DNA of 64,000 bases. Origin: an uncultured Erysipelotrichaceae bacterium (GTDB taxonomy: Bacteria; Bacillota_I; Bacilli_A; RF39; UBA660). This document shows, piece by piece, positions 1 through 7,334 of this stretch. Location: positions 62,001 to 126,000 of the forward strand of contig CADANC010000001.1 in NCBI GenBank assembly GCA_902789225.1, read 5' to 3'. The notes beneath the pieces are model-generated. The model ran no database searches, was not told where the DNA came from, and saw nothing but the letters and a program-made list of their open reading frames with translations. Positions within the stretch are counted from its first letter, which is position 1; each line of letters opens with the position of its first letter. The position numbers and the translations under genes are program-made.

Positions 1-89
1 TGATTAAAAGAGCAAAAGAATTAACTAAAGAAAATAAAGAAGATAATTTTAAAAATGTATTTGAATCAGGAAGAGAGAAAAGATTATGA
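1..89 (+). CDS. 3' end of an unidentified gene (5' end outside window)
   Basis: An open frame enters from the left edge and reads about 28 lysine/glutamate-rich residues ending ESGREKRL before a TGA at 87-89. The next gene starts at the ATG at 86, giving an ATGA overlap typical of translational coupling. The base and codon composition match the neighbours. Too little is visible to assign a family. It is probably co-transcribed with the acyltransferase that follows, so a lipid-related role is possible but only an inference. Confidence 0.6.
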   Translation, partial: IKRAKELTKENKEDNFKNVFESGREKRL

Positions 90-934
90 ATCCTGATTTG
101 AAAATAATTGATAATATAAAAAAAAGAATTGAAGAAAATGAACTAAATAGTAATGTCGCAATAGATGATCCAATTCTATCAGATGAAGAAATAGATAAAT
201 TAATTGAAAATTATTATAAAGAAAAGAAAAATAAAGTTAAATATAACGTTGATAAAAAAGCAGCTGAATTATTAATAAGAAATAGTTGTAAGCATGTATA
301 TAATAATATAGAATATGTTGGTTTAGAAAAATTAAAAGATTTTAAAGGTGGCGCAATCATTACAGGAAATCACTATTCTCCTGTAGATACAATTCCAATA
401 AAAGAATTAATAAAAAAAGAATTTAATAAAGAATTATACATAGTATCTGTCGCATCTAATCTAGATTTAAAACCACCTCTAAATTTTATAATTAATCATC
501 AAAATATAATTCCATTAAAAAACACTATTTCATATCTTAATGATAAGTTTAAACCTGAATTATTTAATTTATTAAAAAAAGATGAATTCATATTAATATA
601 TCCTGAACAAGAAATGTGGAATAATTATAGAAAACCAAGACCTTGTAAAAGAGGAGCATATCAATTCGCTAGTGAAGCAAATGTACCAGTTATATCATTA
701 TTCACAGAATTAGTTGATACAGGAATAAGTGATGATAAAAACTTCAATAAATTAAAATACATAGTACATATACTAGACATAATAAAACCAAATGAAAATC
801 TATCAATTAGACAAAATAGTATAGAAATGTCTAAAAAAGATTATGAATTAAAAGTAAAAGCTTATGAAGAAGCATATAACAAAAAATTAGATTACACATT
901 TGATTATTCAGATATAGCAGGATTAAAAAAATAG
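86..934 (+). CDS. PlsC-like 1-acylglycerol-3-phosphate acyltransferase family protein
   Basis: The 282-residue product carries the lysophospholipid acyltransferase signature: an HX4D motif (NHYSPVD, His96/Asp101) in the first third and a YPEQE block near residues 172-176, which corresponds to the FPEG substrate-binding motif. Members transfer acyl groups from acyl-ACP or acyl-phosphate to lysophosphatidic acid or related lipids at the inner membrane face. About 80 residues precede the usual domain start, are charged and have no membrane segment. It overlaps the preceding gene by four bases (ATGA), and its stop lies inside a bidirectional terminator shared with the convergent gene, also an acyltransferase. 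The exact acceptor lipid cannot be told from sequence. Confidence 0.8.
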   Translation: MNPDLKIIDNIKKRIEENELNSNVAIDDPILSDEEIDKLIENYYKEKKNKVKYNVDKKAAELLIRNSCKHVYNNIEYVGLEKLKDFKGGAIITGNHYSPVDTIPIKELIKKEFNKELYIVSVASNLDLKPPLNFIINHQNIIPLKNTISYLNDKFKPELFNLLKKDEFILIYPEQEMWNNYRKPRPCKRGAYQFASEANVPVISLFTELVDTGISDDKNFNKLKYIVHILDIIKPNENLSIRQNSIEMSKKDYELKVKAYEEAYNKKLDYTFDYSDIAGLKK

Positions 935-955
935 TCTAAAAAAGACTATTTTTTT
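929..955. terminator. Bidirectional terminator between convergent acyltransferase genes
   Basis: Inverted repeat AATAGTC (930-936) / GACTATT (944-950) with an A-run before it and a T-run after it, so it reads as an intrinsic terminator on both strands. The stop codons of both flanking genes (932-934 plus, 946-948 minus) lie inside the hairpin arms. Confidence 0.85.
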
Positions 956-1689
956 ATATATTTAATATATTCATAAGAATTAGTAATATTCTTATTCATT
1001 TCTTCAAAAACCTGATCATGAAGTGAATGAGCCTTTTCTTTATTTGTACTACCCTCTCCATAAAAAGGTCCACTAATATTAACAATTACTTTAGGAATCT
1101 TTCTAAACTTAGTCTTTTTAAAAGTAGTAGTATAAACAAATGTAGGAACATCATCTTCTATAGGAAATCTAAATGAAGTACTAGGAAAATCTCTAATAAA
1201 ATTACAATAAGGCCATACATGGGCTTCAGGAAACACCACAATACACCTATTCTTATTAAGATGATATTTCATTCCATCTCTCATCTTTACAATATCATGA
1301 ACATTATCAGGAATAGGAATACCTCCTACCATAGGAACTAATTTTCCAATAATAGGAACCCCTAAATTAGCAGGATTAACTAAAGTAAAACTTCTCCTTG
1401 GAAAATTACTAACTAAAGGAATAAAAGGATCACCCATTTCTAAAGTATGATTAGAATATATATAATACTTTTTATATTTTCTTAAAACTTTTTTATTAAC
1501 AAATTTAACTCTATAATAAATTTTTAAATAAATAAAACCAAAAATAACAAAAAATAAATATACAATATAACTACAAAAACTATAAACAATATTATTATGT
1601 ATCCATTTAAAGTTATCTTTTAATTTATAATCTTGATTACTATTTTTTACTAGTTCATCAGAAAATGATTCATAATAAACTTTCTTCAT
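946..1689 (-). CDS. PlsC-like acyltransferase with atypical His motif
   Basis: The 247-residue protein has one membrane segment near residues 33-57 and then a lysophospholipid acyltransferase-type domain. The catalytic block reads NHTLEMGD (His81, Asp87), with five rather than four residues between His and Asp. The substrate block reads FPEAH near 153-157. Known PlsC enzymes use HX4D and FPEG, so this is a divergent member. It starts 25 bp after alr on the same strand and is probably co-transcribed with it. The downstream terminator is shared with the convergent plus-strand acyltransferase. A role in membrane lipid or cell-surface polymer acylation is inferred. Confidence 0.7.
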   Translation of the reverse strand: MKKVYYESFSDELVKNSNQDYKLKDNFKWIHNNIVYSFCSYIVYLFFVIFGFIYLKIYYRVKFVNKKVLRKYKKYYIYSNHTLEMGDPFIPLVSNFPRRSFTLVNPANLGVPIIGKLVPMVGGIPIPDNVHDIVKMRDGMKYHLNKNRCIVVFPEAHVWPYCNFIRDFPSTSFRFPIEDDVPTFVYTTTFKKTKFRKIPKVIVNISGPFYGEGSTNKEKAHSLHDQVFEEMNKNITNSYEYIKYIKK

Positions 1690-1714
1690 AAAATCACCAT
1701 TAACAAAACAATTA

Positions 1715-2782
1715 TTAACGAATAAAAACTCTAGGAACTCTTGATGAAATAGTAGAAATTATTTCATAATTAATAGTATTACACTCTTTCGCAATATCTT
1801 CTACTTTTATTAGATCATTATCCCAAATATATACTTCATCCCCTAATTTGCATTCTATATCAGAAACATCAACCATAATAGAATCCATACATACTTTACC
1901 AACAATAGGACATAAGTTTCCATTAATTACAACATGACCCCTATTACTCAAAGCTCTTCTTAAACCATCAGCATAACCTATAGGAATTGTCGCAATATGA
2001 GACTTTCTCTTAGTAATAAAATCATGATTATAACTTATAGGAGTACCTTCATCAACTTCCTTTAAAAATGTAATCTTACTTTTTAATTTACAAATAGGCT
2101 TTAAATCTAATTTTTCTAAGCAACCACTAAAAGATTCATAACCATACATAATAATACCAACCCTAACAGCATTATAATAAGATGTTGGATAATTAATAAT
2201 ACCATTAGAAGCTGCTAAATGAATATATTTAATATCAGGAAATATATCTTTAATTTTTTCAACATATTCATTAAACAATTTAATTTGATTATCAGTAAAT
2301 TCTACATCATTATCTGCACTACTAAGATGTGAATAAATTCCTTCAACAATTATATTAGGACAATTCTTTAATTTATTTACTAAACTCAAATCTCTAATAC
2401 CAGTTCTACCCATACCAGTATCAACTTCTATATGTACTCTAAACTTATCATCAAATTTAACCATTTCTTCTAGAAATTTTTCATCACTTAAACCAATAAT
2501 TAATTTATATTTAAAAATCTCATCAATTTCACTAATATCAGGTTGATTAATAACTAAGATATCTCCTTTATACCCTTTTTCTCTTAATAAAATACCTTCA
2601 TCCACTAAAGCTACACAAACTATTTTAAACTCATCTAAAATAGTACTTAAATTAAGATAAGTTCCATACCCATTAGCTTTAATAACAGGCATTAATAAAA
2701 CATCACTATTTATATATTTCTTAATACTATTAATATTATATTTAAAATCTGACAAATTAACTTCCATCACAGTAGGTCTCAT
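1715..2782 (-). CDS. alr: Alanine racemase
   Basis: The product interconverts L- and D-alanine with PLP, supplying D-Ala for peptidoglycan and teichoic acids. The PLP-binding lysine lies in VIKANGYG (Lys35), as in all Alr enzymes. The second catalytic tyrosine region is recognisable in TPISYNHDF, followed by IPIGYADGL. At 355 residues the length is close to normal for the family. A TAAGGAGG Shine-Dalgarno precedes the ATG. The upstream promoter is an extended -10 directly behind the preceding gene's terminator. Its presence argues that the organism makes a peptidoglycan wall, unlike true mollicutes. Confidence 0.95.
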   Translation of the reverse strand: MRPTVMEVNLSDFKYNINSIKKYINSDVLLMPVIKANGYGTYLNLSTILDEFKIVCVALVDEGILLREKGYKGDILVINQPDISEIDEIFKYKLIIGLSDEKFLEEMVKFDDKFRVHIEVDTGMGRTGIRDLSLVNKLKNCPNIIVEGIYSHLSSADNDVEFTDNQIKLFNEYVEKIKDIFPDIKYIHLAASNGIINYPTSYYNAVRVGIIMYGYESFSGCLEKLDLKPICKLKSKITFLKEVDEGTPISYNHDFITKRKSHIATIPIGYADGLRRALSNRGHVVINGNLCPIVGKVCMDSIMVDVSDIECKLGDEVYIWDNDLIKVEDIAKECNTINYEIISTISSRVPRVFIR

Positions 2783-2802
2783 AACTTCCTCCTTATAATA
2801 AA

Positions 2803-2811
2803 ATTATAACA
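2803..2811 (-). promoter_or_regulatory. Extended -10 promoter of alr
   Basis: TGTTATAAT (TGn + TATAAT) sits only a few bases after the T-run of the preceding terminator and about 20 bp before the alr start. No good -35 is visible because that region is occupied by the terminator stem. Confidence 0.6.
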
Positions 2812-2812
2812 C

Positions 2813-2840
2813 ATAAAAAAAGATTACTATAAAGTAATCT
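2813..2840 (-). terminator. Terminator of the Cys-repeat surface protein gene
   Basis: Perfect 8-bp arms AGATTACT (2821-2828) and AGTAATCT (2833-2840) are followed on the minus strand by seven T residues. The gene's stop codon abuts the hairpin. Confidence 0.85.
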
Positions 2841-4952
2841 TTAATCTTTTGATTTCATTTTGAAGTCATCTTTAACATCATCTTTTGATTTATCTTTTAT
2901 TTTATCTTTTTTACTGTCAAATTCTTCCTCTTCTTCACTATCATTTGATTTTCTACCTCTTAATATTGCAGCACCAACTATTATTAATAATAATCCAGCA
3001 ACACCAGCAATTATATAAGGTATATAATCTTTAATATTGAAAGGTTCTTCTTTATTAACTTTAATAGCATATACTGTATAAGAACCATCTTCAGCAGTTA
3101 ACTTAACAGTAACAATATCACCATTTTGTAAACCTTCGTTACCTAAAATCTCAGTAATTGATAAATTATCTTCAGCAGTAACTTTAATATCTAATTCATC
3201 TTCATCTATAGTTAAATCAACTTCATAATCAGTTTGATCTTTATCAAAATTAATTTCATGATTAGCTATTTCAATTAAGCTTGCCTTAGAATTACTTGAT
3301 AAGATTCTATCAGTTCTAACAATTATTACATTATATGTAAGAGTAGCTTTACCATCTTCTGCAGTTACAACAATAGTAAATGGATTTTCACCAGGTTTTA
3401 ATTTAGTATCACCATTTACTACAAATGTAGCATCAGGATCAGTAGTAACAGGTTCAATAGTGATAGATTCTACATTACTAGAAACTTCTACTCTATAATC
3501 AAGTGTACCTGGAGTAAACATTAAACGTCCACTACTTAATATTATGTTAGATAATGTAGCATCAGTTCCAATAACATCATCTGTCTTTGGATTATCTTCT
3601 TTATTATTATCTTTATTAGATGTCTTACCTGAAACTCCGTTTCCACCATTATTATTAGATATACAAGTTCCGTTTTTCCATTTACCTTTTCTTATTTCAC
3701 ACATTTCTTGATGAGTTTTACAAACACCACCATATAATACTTTACCTTGACGAGAACATTGATCAGCTAAAGAATCACATTTACCTGAAGAATACTTTTC
3801 ATTAGCCTCACCTCTATATTTAGCACCAGTTCCTTCCAAAGCTACACACTCATCAGCATTTGATCTACATCCACCACCACTAAAATGAGTTCCTCTAGTT
3901 GCTATACAATAAGCATCTGTTTTATTATTCATACACTTACTTTGCTCAGGAACATAAATAAAGTTAGAATTATCTCCATTTATAGCTGAACAATAAGTAT
4001 CAGTTGTTTTATCCATACATCTACTTTTTTGTGTAACATAAACAAAATTATTATTATTTCCATTTACAACAGCACAATATGAATCAGTAACTTTACTCAT
4101 ACAACTATTGTTTTGAGTTACATAAACATAATTATTATCTCCATTTACAACTACACAATATGCTGTAGTTGTTTTATCCATACAACTACCATTTTGACTT
4201 ACATATACATAATTAGAATTATTATTATTTGACAATTGGCAATATGAATTAGAATTAGGCTCAGCACATCTATTATAATTTTCAAACCAAATATTTCCTG
4301 CACTTTCACAAGTATATTGTGCTTGACTCTTGCATCCATTTGCTGTCCATACATTTCCATCATTTTCACAATTGATTTGTGCTTGACTCTTGCATCCACT
4401 TGCTGTCCATACATTTCCATCATTTTCACAATTGATTTGTGCTTGACTCTTGCATCCATTTGCTGTCCATACATTTCCATCATTTTCACAATTGATTTGT
4501 TCTTGACTCTTGCATCCACTTGCTGTCCATACATTTCCATCATTTTCACAATTGATTTGTTCTTGACTCTTACATCCATTTTCCGTCCAAACATTTCCTG
4601 TAGATTCACAAGTCAACTCATCTTGAGAATTGTAACAAACTCCATTAGCACTATTATAAACGCCACCAAGAGATGTACAATAAGTTGAAGCATCACAACA
4701 ATAATCACCATTCTCTCCTGAACATAAATAAGGAGCACTTTGATCAACGTTCAAACATTCAGCATTAGTATTCATATCCATTTTAAATTCGATTTGAGGC
4801 TGTTTAATATCTTCAACATCTTTTACACTAGGAACGATATTTTCTCCTCTACTTTTCATTTCAATACTAGATTTGTAATTACTAGCTAAAAAGAATCCAC
4901 TAGTTAGAACAAAAATAATTATAATAATATACAATAAACTTTTCTTAGACAT
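2841..4952 (-). CDS. Membrane-anchored surface protein with Cys-rich repeats and cadherin-like domains
   Basis: The 703-residue protein starts with a signal/anchor helix (residues about 6-24). Next come about six 20-residue repeats of the form CENDGNVWTASGCKSQ, each with two cysteines and one tryptophan. Then come four or five repeats with YVYVTQNNSCM-type cores, also paired cysteines. Two cadherin-like beta-sandwich domains of the PF12733 type follow (ATLSNIILSSG...DYRVEV and SLIEIANHEI...DYEVDL). It ends with a membrane helix (IIAGVAGLLLIIVGAAIL) and a Lys/Asp tail. The even cysteine pairing suggests extracellular disulfides. No sorting motif is seen; anchoring is by the C-terminal helix. 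The repeats probably act as a stalk or binding region. The function is unknown. Confidence 0.75.
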   Translation of the reverse strand: MSKKSLLYIIIIIFVLTSGFFLASNYKSSIEMKSRGENIVPSVKDVEDIKQPQIEFKMDMNTNAECLNVDQSAPYLCSGENGDYCCDASTYCTSLGGVYNSANGVCYNSQDELTCESTGNVWTENGCKSQEQINCENDGNVWTASGCKSQEQINCENDGNVWTANGCKSQAQINCENDGNVWTASGCKSQAQINCENDGNVWTANGCKSQAQYTCESAGNIWFENYNRCAEPNSNSYCQLSNNNNSNYVYVSQNGSCMDKTTTAYCVVVNGDNNYVYVTQNNSCMSKVTDSYCAVVNGNNNNFVYVTQKSRCMDKTTDTYCSAINGDNSNFIYVPEQSKCMNNKTDAYCIATRGTHFSGGGCRSNADECVALEGTGAKYRGEANEKYSSGKCDSLADQCSRQGKVLYGGVCKTHQEMCEIRKGKWKNGTCISNNNGGNGVSGKTSNKDNNKEDNPKTDDVIGTDATLSNIILSSGRLMFTPGTLDYRVEVSSNVESITIEPVTTDPDATFVVNGDTKLKPGENPFTIVVTAEDGKATLTYNVIIVRTDRILSSNSKASLIEIANHEINFDKDQTDYEVDLTIDEDELDIKVTAEDNLSITEILGNEGLQNGDIVTVKLTAEDGSYTVYAIKVNKEEPFNIKDYIPYIIAGVAGLLLIIVGAAILRGRKSNDSEEEEEFDSKKDKIKDKSKDDVKDDFKMKSKD
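4319..4620 (-). repeat. 60-bp tandem repeat inside the surface-protein gene
   Basis: Five consecutive 60-bp units, four of them nearly identical at DNA level. Adjacent copies differ mainly at alternating codons (GCATCCATT/GCATCCACT, GCTTGA/TTCTTGA). Each encodes 20 residues with two Cys. High identity at DNA level suggests recent unit duplication and likely length variation between strains. Confidence 0.9.
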
Positions 4953-5005
4953 ATTAACAAACTCCTATATCTTAAAATACTACTTAGAGTATAAACTAAA
5001 TATTA

Positions 5006-5072
5006 GAAAAAAAAAAGAGACTAGACACAAATTATATGACAAGTGTAAGTCATTATATGTAAAGTAATCTCT
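5006..5072 (-). terminator. Terminator of folD
   Basis: A long imperfect inverted repeat follows the folD stop. Outer arms are AGAGATTAC / ...AGTCTCT, and an inner pair is ATATAATGAC / GTCATATAAT. A run of about ten T residues on the minus strand completes it. It is longer than the other terminators here. Confidence 0.7.
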
Positions 5073-5905
5073 TAATTATCTGAATTTTTCTTTAGATTTA
5101 TAAGGTTATTAATAATCATTGAAATAGTCATAGGACCGACTCCACCAGTAGGCATAGTAATATAACTTGCTTTATCATATGCTGATTCATCAAAGTCTCC
5201 TACCTGCTTACCATCAATAAAACTAACTCCTACATCTACTCCAACAAATCCATCTTTAACCATGTCTTTTTTAATAAGTCTACCACATCCACATGCTGAT
5301 ACTATAATATCTGCATCTTTCGTATATTTTTCTAATGGCTCACTATGAGAATGGCACATTGTTACAGTAGCATTTCTATTAGTCATCGCAATAGAAAGTG
5401 GTTTCCCAACAATATTTCCTCTACCAACAATAGTAACACTAGCACCATCTAAATTAATATTATAATGCTCTAGTAATTTAATAATACCTATGACAGTACA
5501 AGGAAGTATTGTTTCTTTATTCATATATAAATTATAAATATTATCTTTACCAAAACCATCAACATCTTTACTAAATGCAATTTCTAGAGCACATCTATTA
5601 AAAGCATCTCTACCTTGTGGAATAGGACTTTGTAATATAATACCAGTTACTTCATCATTTTCATTAAGTTCTTTTATAAGTTTAATAATCTCATCTTCAC
5701 TAGTATTCTCATCTAATTCATGAAGTACTGATTTAATACCTACCATTTCAGTATATTTTAATTTATTTTTTATATATTGAATAGAAGAAGGATCATCTCC
5801 TATTTTTATAATATCTAATCTAATATCAAGATTTTCTTCTTCAATTATTTTCTTATATTCTTCTAATAATTCTAATCTATAAGTTTTTCCATCTAATATT
5901 TGCAT
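5072..5905 (-). CDS. folD: Bifunctional methylenetetrahydrofolate dehydrogenase / methenyltetrahydrofolate cyclohydrolase
   Basis: FolD interconverts 5,10-methylene-, 5,10-methenyl- and 10-formyl-tetrahydrofolate for one-carbon metabolism in the cytoplasm. The 277-residue length is typical. The N-terminal catalytic block YIKNKLK matches the YxxxKxK active-site motif. The loop LQSPIPQGRD corresponds to the conserved LQLPLP region. The NADP-binding fold is marked by VTIVGRGNIVGKPLS, and PTGGVGPMT near the end is a family hallmark. It is monocistronic, between its own extended -10 promoter and terminator. Confidence 0.96.
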   Translation of the reverse strand: MQILDGKTYRLELLEEYKKIIEEENLDIRLDIIKIGDDPSSIQYIKNKLKYTEMVGIKSVLHELDENTSEDEIIKLIKELNENDEVTGIILQSPIPQGRDAFNRCALEIAFSKDVDGFGKDNIYNLYMNKETILPCTVIGIIKLLEHYNINLDGASVTIVGRGNIVGKPLSIAMTNRNATVTMCHSHSEPLEKYTKDADIIVSACGCGRLIKKDMVKDGFVGVDVGVSFIDGKQVGDFDESAYDKASYITMPTGGVGPMTISMIINNLINLKKNSDN

Positions 5906-5937
5906 ATTAACACCTACCTATAAAATATTCCTAGACT

Positions 5938-5946
5938 ATTATAACA
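5938..5946 (-). promoter_or_regulatory. Extended -10 promoter of folD
   Basis: TGTTATAAT immediately follows the T-run of the preceding gene's terminator, 33 bp before the folD start. This is the same arrangement as upstream of alr and signal peptidase I. Confidence 0.6.
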
Positions 5947-5977
5947 TAAAAAAGACTAGAATAATTCTAGCCTTTAA
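5947..5977 (-). terminator. Terminator of the small membrane protein gene
   Basis: Stem CTAGAA / TTCTAG flanked by AAAGG and a CTTTTTT tract on the minus strand; located 14 bp after the stop of the gene at 5991. Confidence 0.75.
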
Positions 5978-5990
5978 TATCTTAAAATGA

Positions 5991-6230
5991 TTATTTCAAA
6001 ATAACTTTTCCTATCGCAACAACAATGATTGCTCCTGCTAAAGAAACTAATATATTTCCAATAAATCCAGATCCACTAATACCAACTAAACCTAATACAA
6101 AAGAACCAACTACTCCACCAATAACACCTAAAATGATATTTCTAAGTAGTCCTCCCTTTGTTTTCATAATAATACTAGCTAACCAACCAGCAATTGCTCC
6201 GATTATAATTGCTACTATAGCATTTGTCAT
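5991..6230 (-). CDS. GlsB/YeaQ/YmgE family small membrane protein
   Basis: The 79-residue, glycine-rich protein has three hydrophobic helices: AIVAIIIGAIAGWLA, LLRNIILGVIGGVVGSFVLG and GNILVSLAGAIIVVAIGKV. The early GAIAGWLASIIMK block followed by GLLRNIILGVIGGVVG is the family pattern of the 'transglycosylase-associated protein' group (PF04226). Despite the name, no enzymatic activity is established, and members are often stress-induced. The start at 6230 was chosen because GGAGGAGATACA precedes it; an upstream in-frame start lacks a ribosome-binding site and would overlap the promoter. Confidence 0.85.
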   Translation of the reverse strand: MTNAIVAIIIGAIAGWLASIIMKTKGGLLRNIILGVIGGVVGSFVLGLVGISGSGFIGNILVSLAGAIIVVAIGKVILK

Positions 6231-6249
6231 TGTATCTCCTCCTATAATA

Positions 6250-6258
6250 ATTATAACA
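6250..6258 (-). promoter_or_regulatory. Extended -10 promoter of the GlsB-like gene
   Basis: TGTTATAAT directly behind the T-run of the signal peptidase terminator, 20 bp before the start codon at 6230. Confidence 0.6.
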
Positions 6259-6286
6259 TAAAAAAAGTGATTAATAATCACTTTTA
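6259..6286 (-). terminator. Terminator of signal peptidase gene
   Basis: Near-continuous inverted repeat AAAAGTGATTA / TAATCACTTTT (6263-6273, 6275-6285) followed by T residues on the minus strand. The stop codon of the upstream gene (6271-6273) is part of the hairpin. Confidence 0.85.
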
Positions 6287-6795
6287 CCAAATTTATTAAA
6301 CGGATATATAGAAATAATAGTTCTTCCTCTAATATCTTTTGTCTTTATAGGTCCAATATATCTACTATCTAAGCTTACTGTTCTATTATCACCCATAACA
6401 AAATATTCATCATCATCTAATGTCACAGGTCCAAAATCTTTCGTCTCAGCATGACTAAACTTTTCTTTAATATATTTACCATTTATATAAAGTTTTCCTT
6501 TATCATAACTAACAGTATCACCAGGTAAACCAATAACTCTCTTAATTATCAATTCACTCTTTCCACTACTATCCTTATATTTAATAACAACTATATCAAA
6601 TCTATCTAATTTATCAAATTTATAATATATTTCATCTAATAACATAACATAACCATCATGTAATGTAGGATACATAGAATCTCCAACTACATTAACAGGA
6701 GATATTACAAATCTCTTAATTAATAGAACTACTACTATAATTAATATATAAGGTAAATAATCTTTAATAAATTTCTTAAACTTTTCATTTTTCAT
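6271..6795 (-). CDS. sipS: Signal peptidase I
   Basis: This is a type I leader peptidase that cleaves Sec signal peptides outside the membrane. The 174-residue protein has one N-terminal membrane helix (residues about 13-30). It then has the catalytic serine in GDSMYPTL and the general-base lysine in IIKRVIGLPGD, together the Ser/Lys dyad. The family box MGDNRTVSLDSR is present. Length and single anchor are typical of Gram-positive enzymes. It lies between folD and rplS as a single-gene unit with its own promoter and terminator, and presumably processes the several secreted proteins in this window. Confidence 0.96.
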   Translation of the reverse strand: MKNEKFKKFIKDYLPYILIIVVVLLIKRFVISPVNVVGDSMYPTLHDGYVMLLDEIYYKFDKLDRFDIVVIKYKDSSGKSELIIKRVIGLPGDTVSYDKGKLYINGKYIKEKFSHAETKDFGPVTLDDDEYFVMGDNRTVSLDSRYIGPIKTKDIRGRTIISIYPFNKFGKSDY

Positions 6796-6801
6796 AATAA
6801 A

Positions 6802-6810
6802 ATTATAACA
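6802..6810 (-). promoter_or_regulatory. Extended -10 promoter of signal peptidase gene
   Basis: TGTTATAAT directly follows the rplS terminator T-run and lies 6 bp before the start codon at 6795. The transcript would therefore have almost no leader. Confidence 0.5.
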
Positions 6811-6840
6811 TAAAAAAATAAGGTATTAAACCTTATTTTT
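6811..6840 (-). terminator. Terminator of rplS
   Basis: AATAAGG (6817-6823) / CCTTATT (6831-6837) with a TATTAAA loop and a T-run on the minus strand, abutting the rplS stop. Confidence 0.85.
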
Positions 6841-7183
6841 ATTGTTGACCTCTTTCTTTTATACGATATGTACCAACCATATCCTTTAAGAAGTTTAACT
6901 TAGCTCTTCTAACCTTACCTTTTCTAACTACTGTTATTTTAGCAATCTTAGGAGAGTGTACAGGGAAAGTTCTTTCTACTCCAACACCACTAGACATTTT
7001 TCTAACAGTGAATGTTTCAGTAACGCTTCCACCTTTTTTAGATACTACAATTCCTTCATAAGTTTGGATTCTACTTCTTTTACCTTCAATGATCTTAACA
7101 TCTACTTTAACAGTATCACCAACTCTAAATTCAGGAACATTTGGATTAAGTTGTTTAGCATTAATCTTGTCAATAACGTTCAT
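6839..7183 (-). CDS. rplS: Large-subunit ribosomal protein L19
   Basis: L19 sits at the 30S-50S interface near the peptidyl-transferase region. The 114-residue product matches the family length and carries [47 protein letters not shown] and RRAKLNFLK, all characteristic. The start at 7183 (MNVIDKINA) is preceded by AAAGGAG at the right distance; a longer in-frame version starting at 7225 has no ribosome-binding site. In most Bacilli rplS follows trmD; here it is separated from rimM-trmD by an unrelated 682-residue gene and has its own upstream region with a TGTTATAAT element. Confidence 0.96.
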   Translation of the reverse strand: MNVIDKINAKQLNPNVPEFRVGDTVKVDVKIIEGKRSRIQTYEGIVVSKKGGSVTETFTVRKMSSGVGVERTFPVHSPKIAKITVVRKGKVRRAKLNFLKDMVGTYRIKERGQQ

Positions 7184-7305
7184 ATAAGTTCTCCTTTCTA
7201 GAAATTCATGCATTAATGTAATCATAATATATAAATAAAAGCGGATTACTGCTTAATTGACAAGTTAAATTATAACACAAAATATCAATATGTGCAAATA
7301 AATTT

Positions 7306-7334
7306 ATAAAAAAAAGAAGACTAAATTAGTCTTC
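7306..7334 (-). terminator. Terminator of the charge-segregated membrane protein gene
   Basis: Perfect arms GAAGACTAA (7316-7324) / TTAGTCTTC (7326-7334) followed by T residues on the minus strand; the stop codon lies inside the hairpin. Confidence 0.85.

Noticed and set aside
4317-4688. Open frames on both strands across the 60-bp repeats
   Set aside because: They arise because a 60-bp repeat without stops in one frame stays open in others; they lack ribosome-binding sites and conflict with the full-length surface-protein gene.
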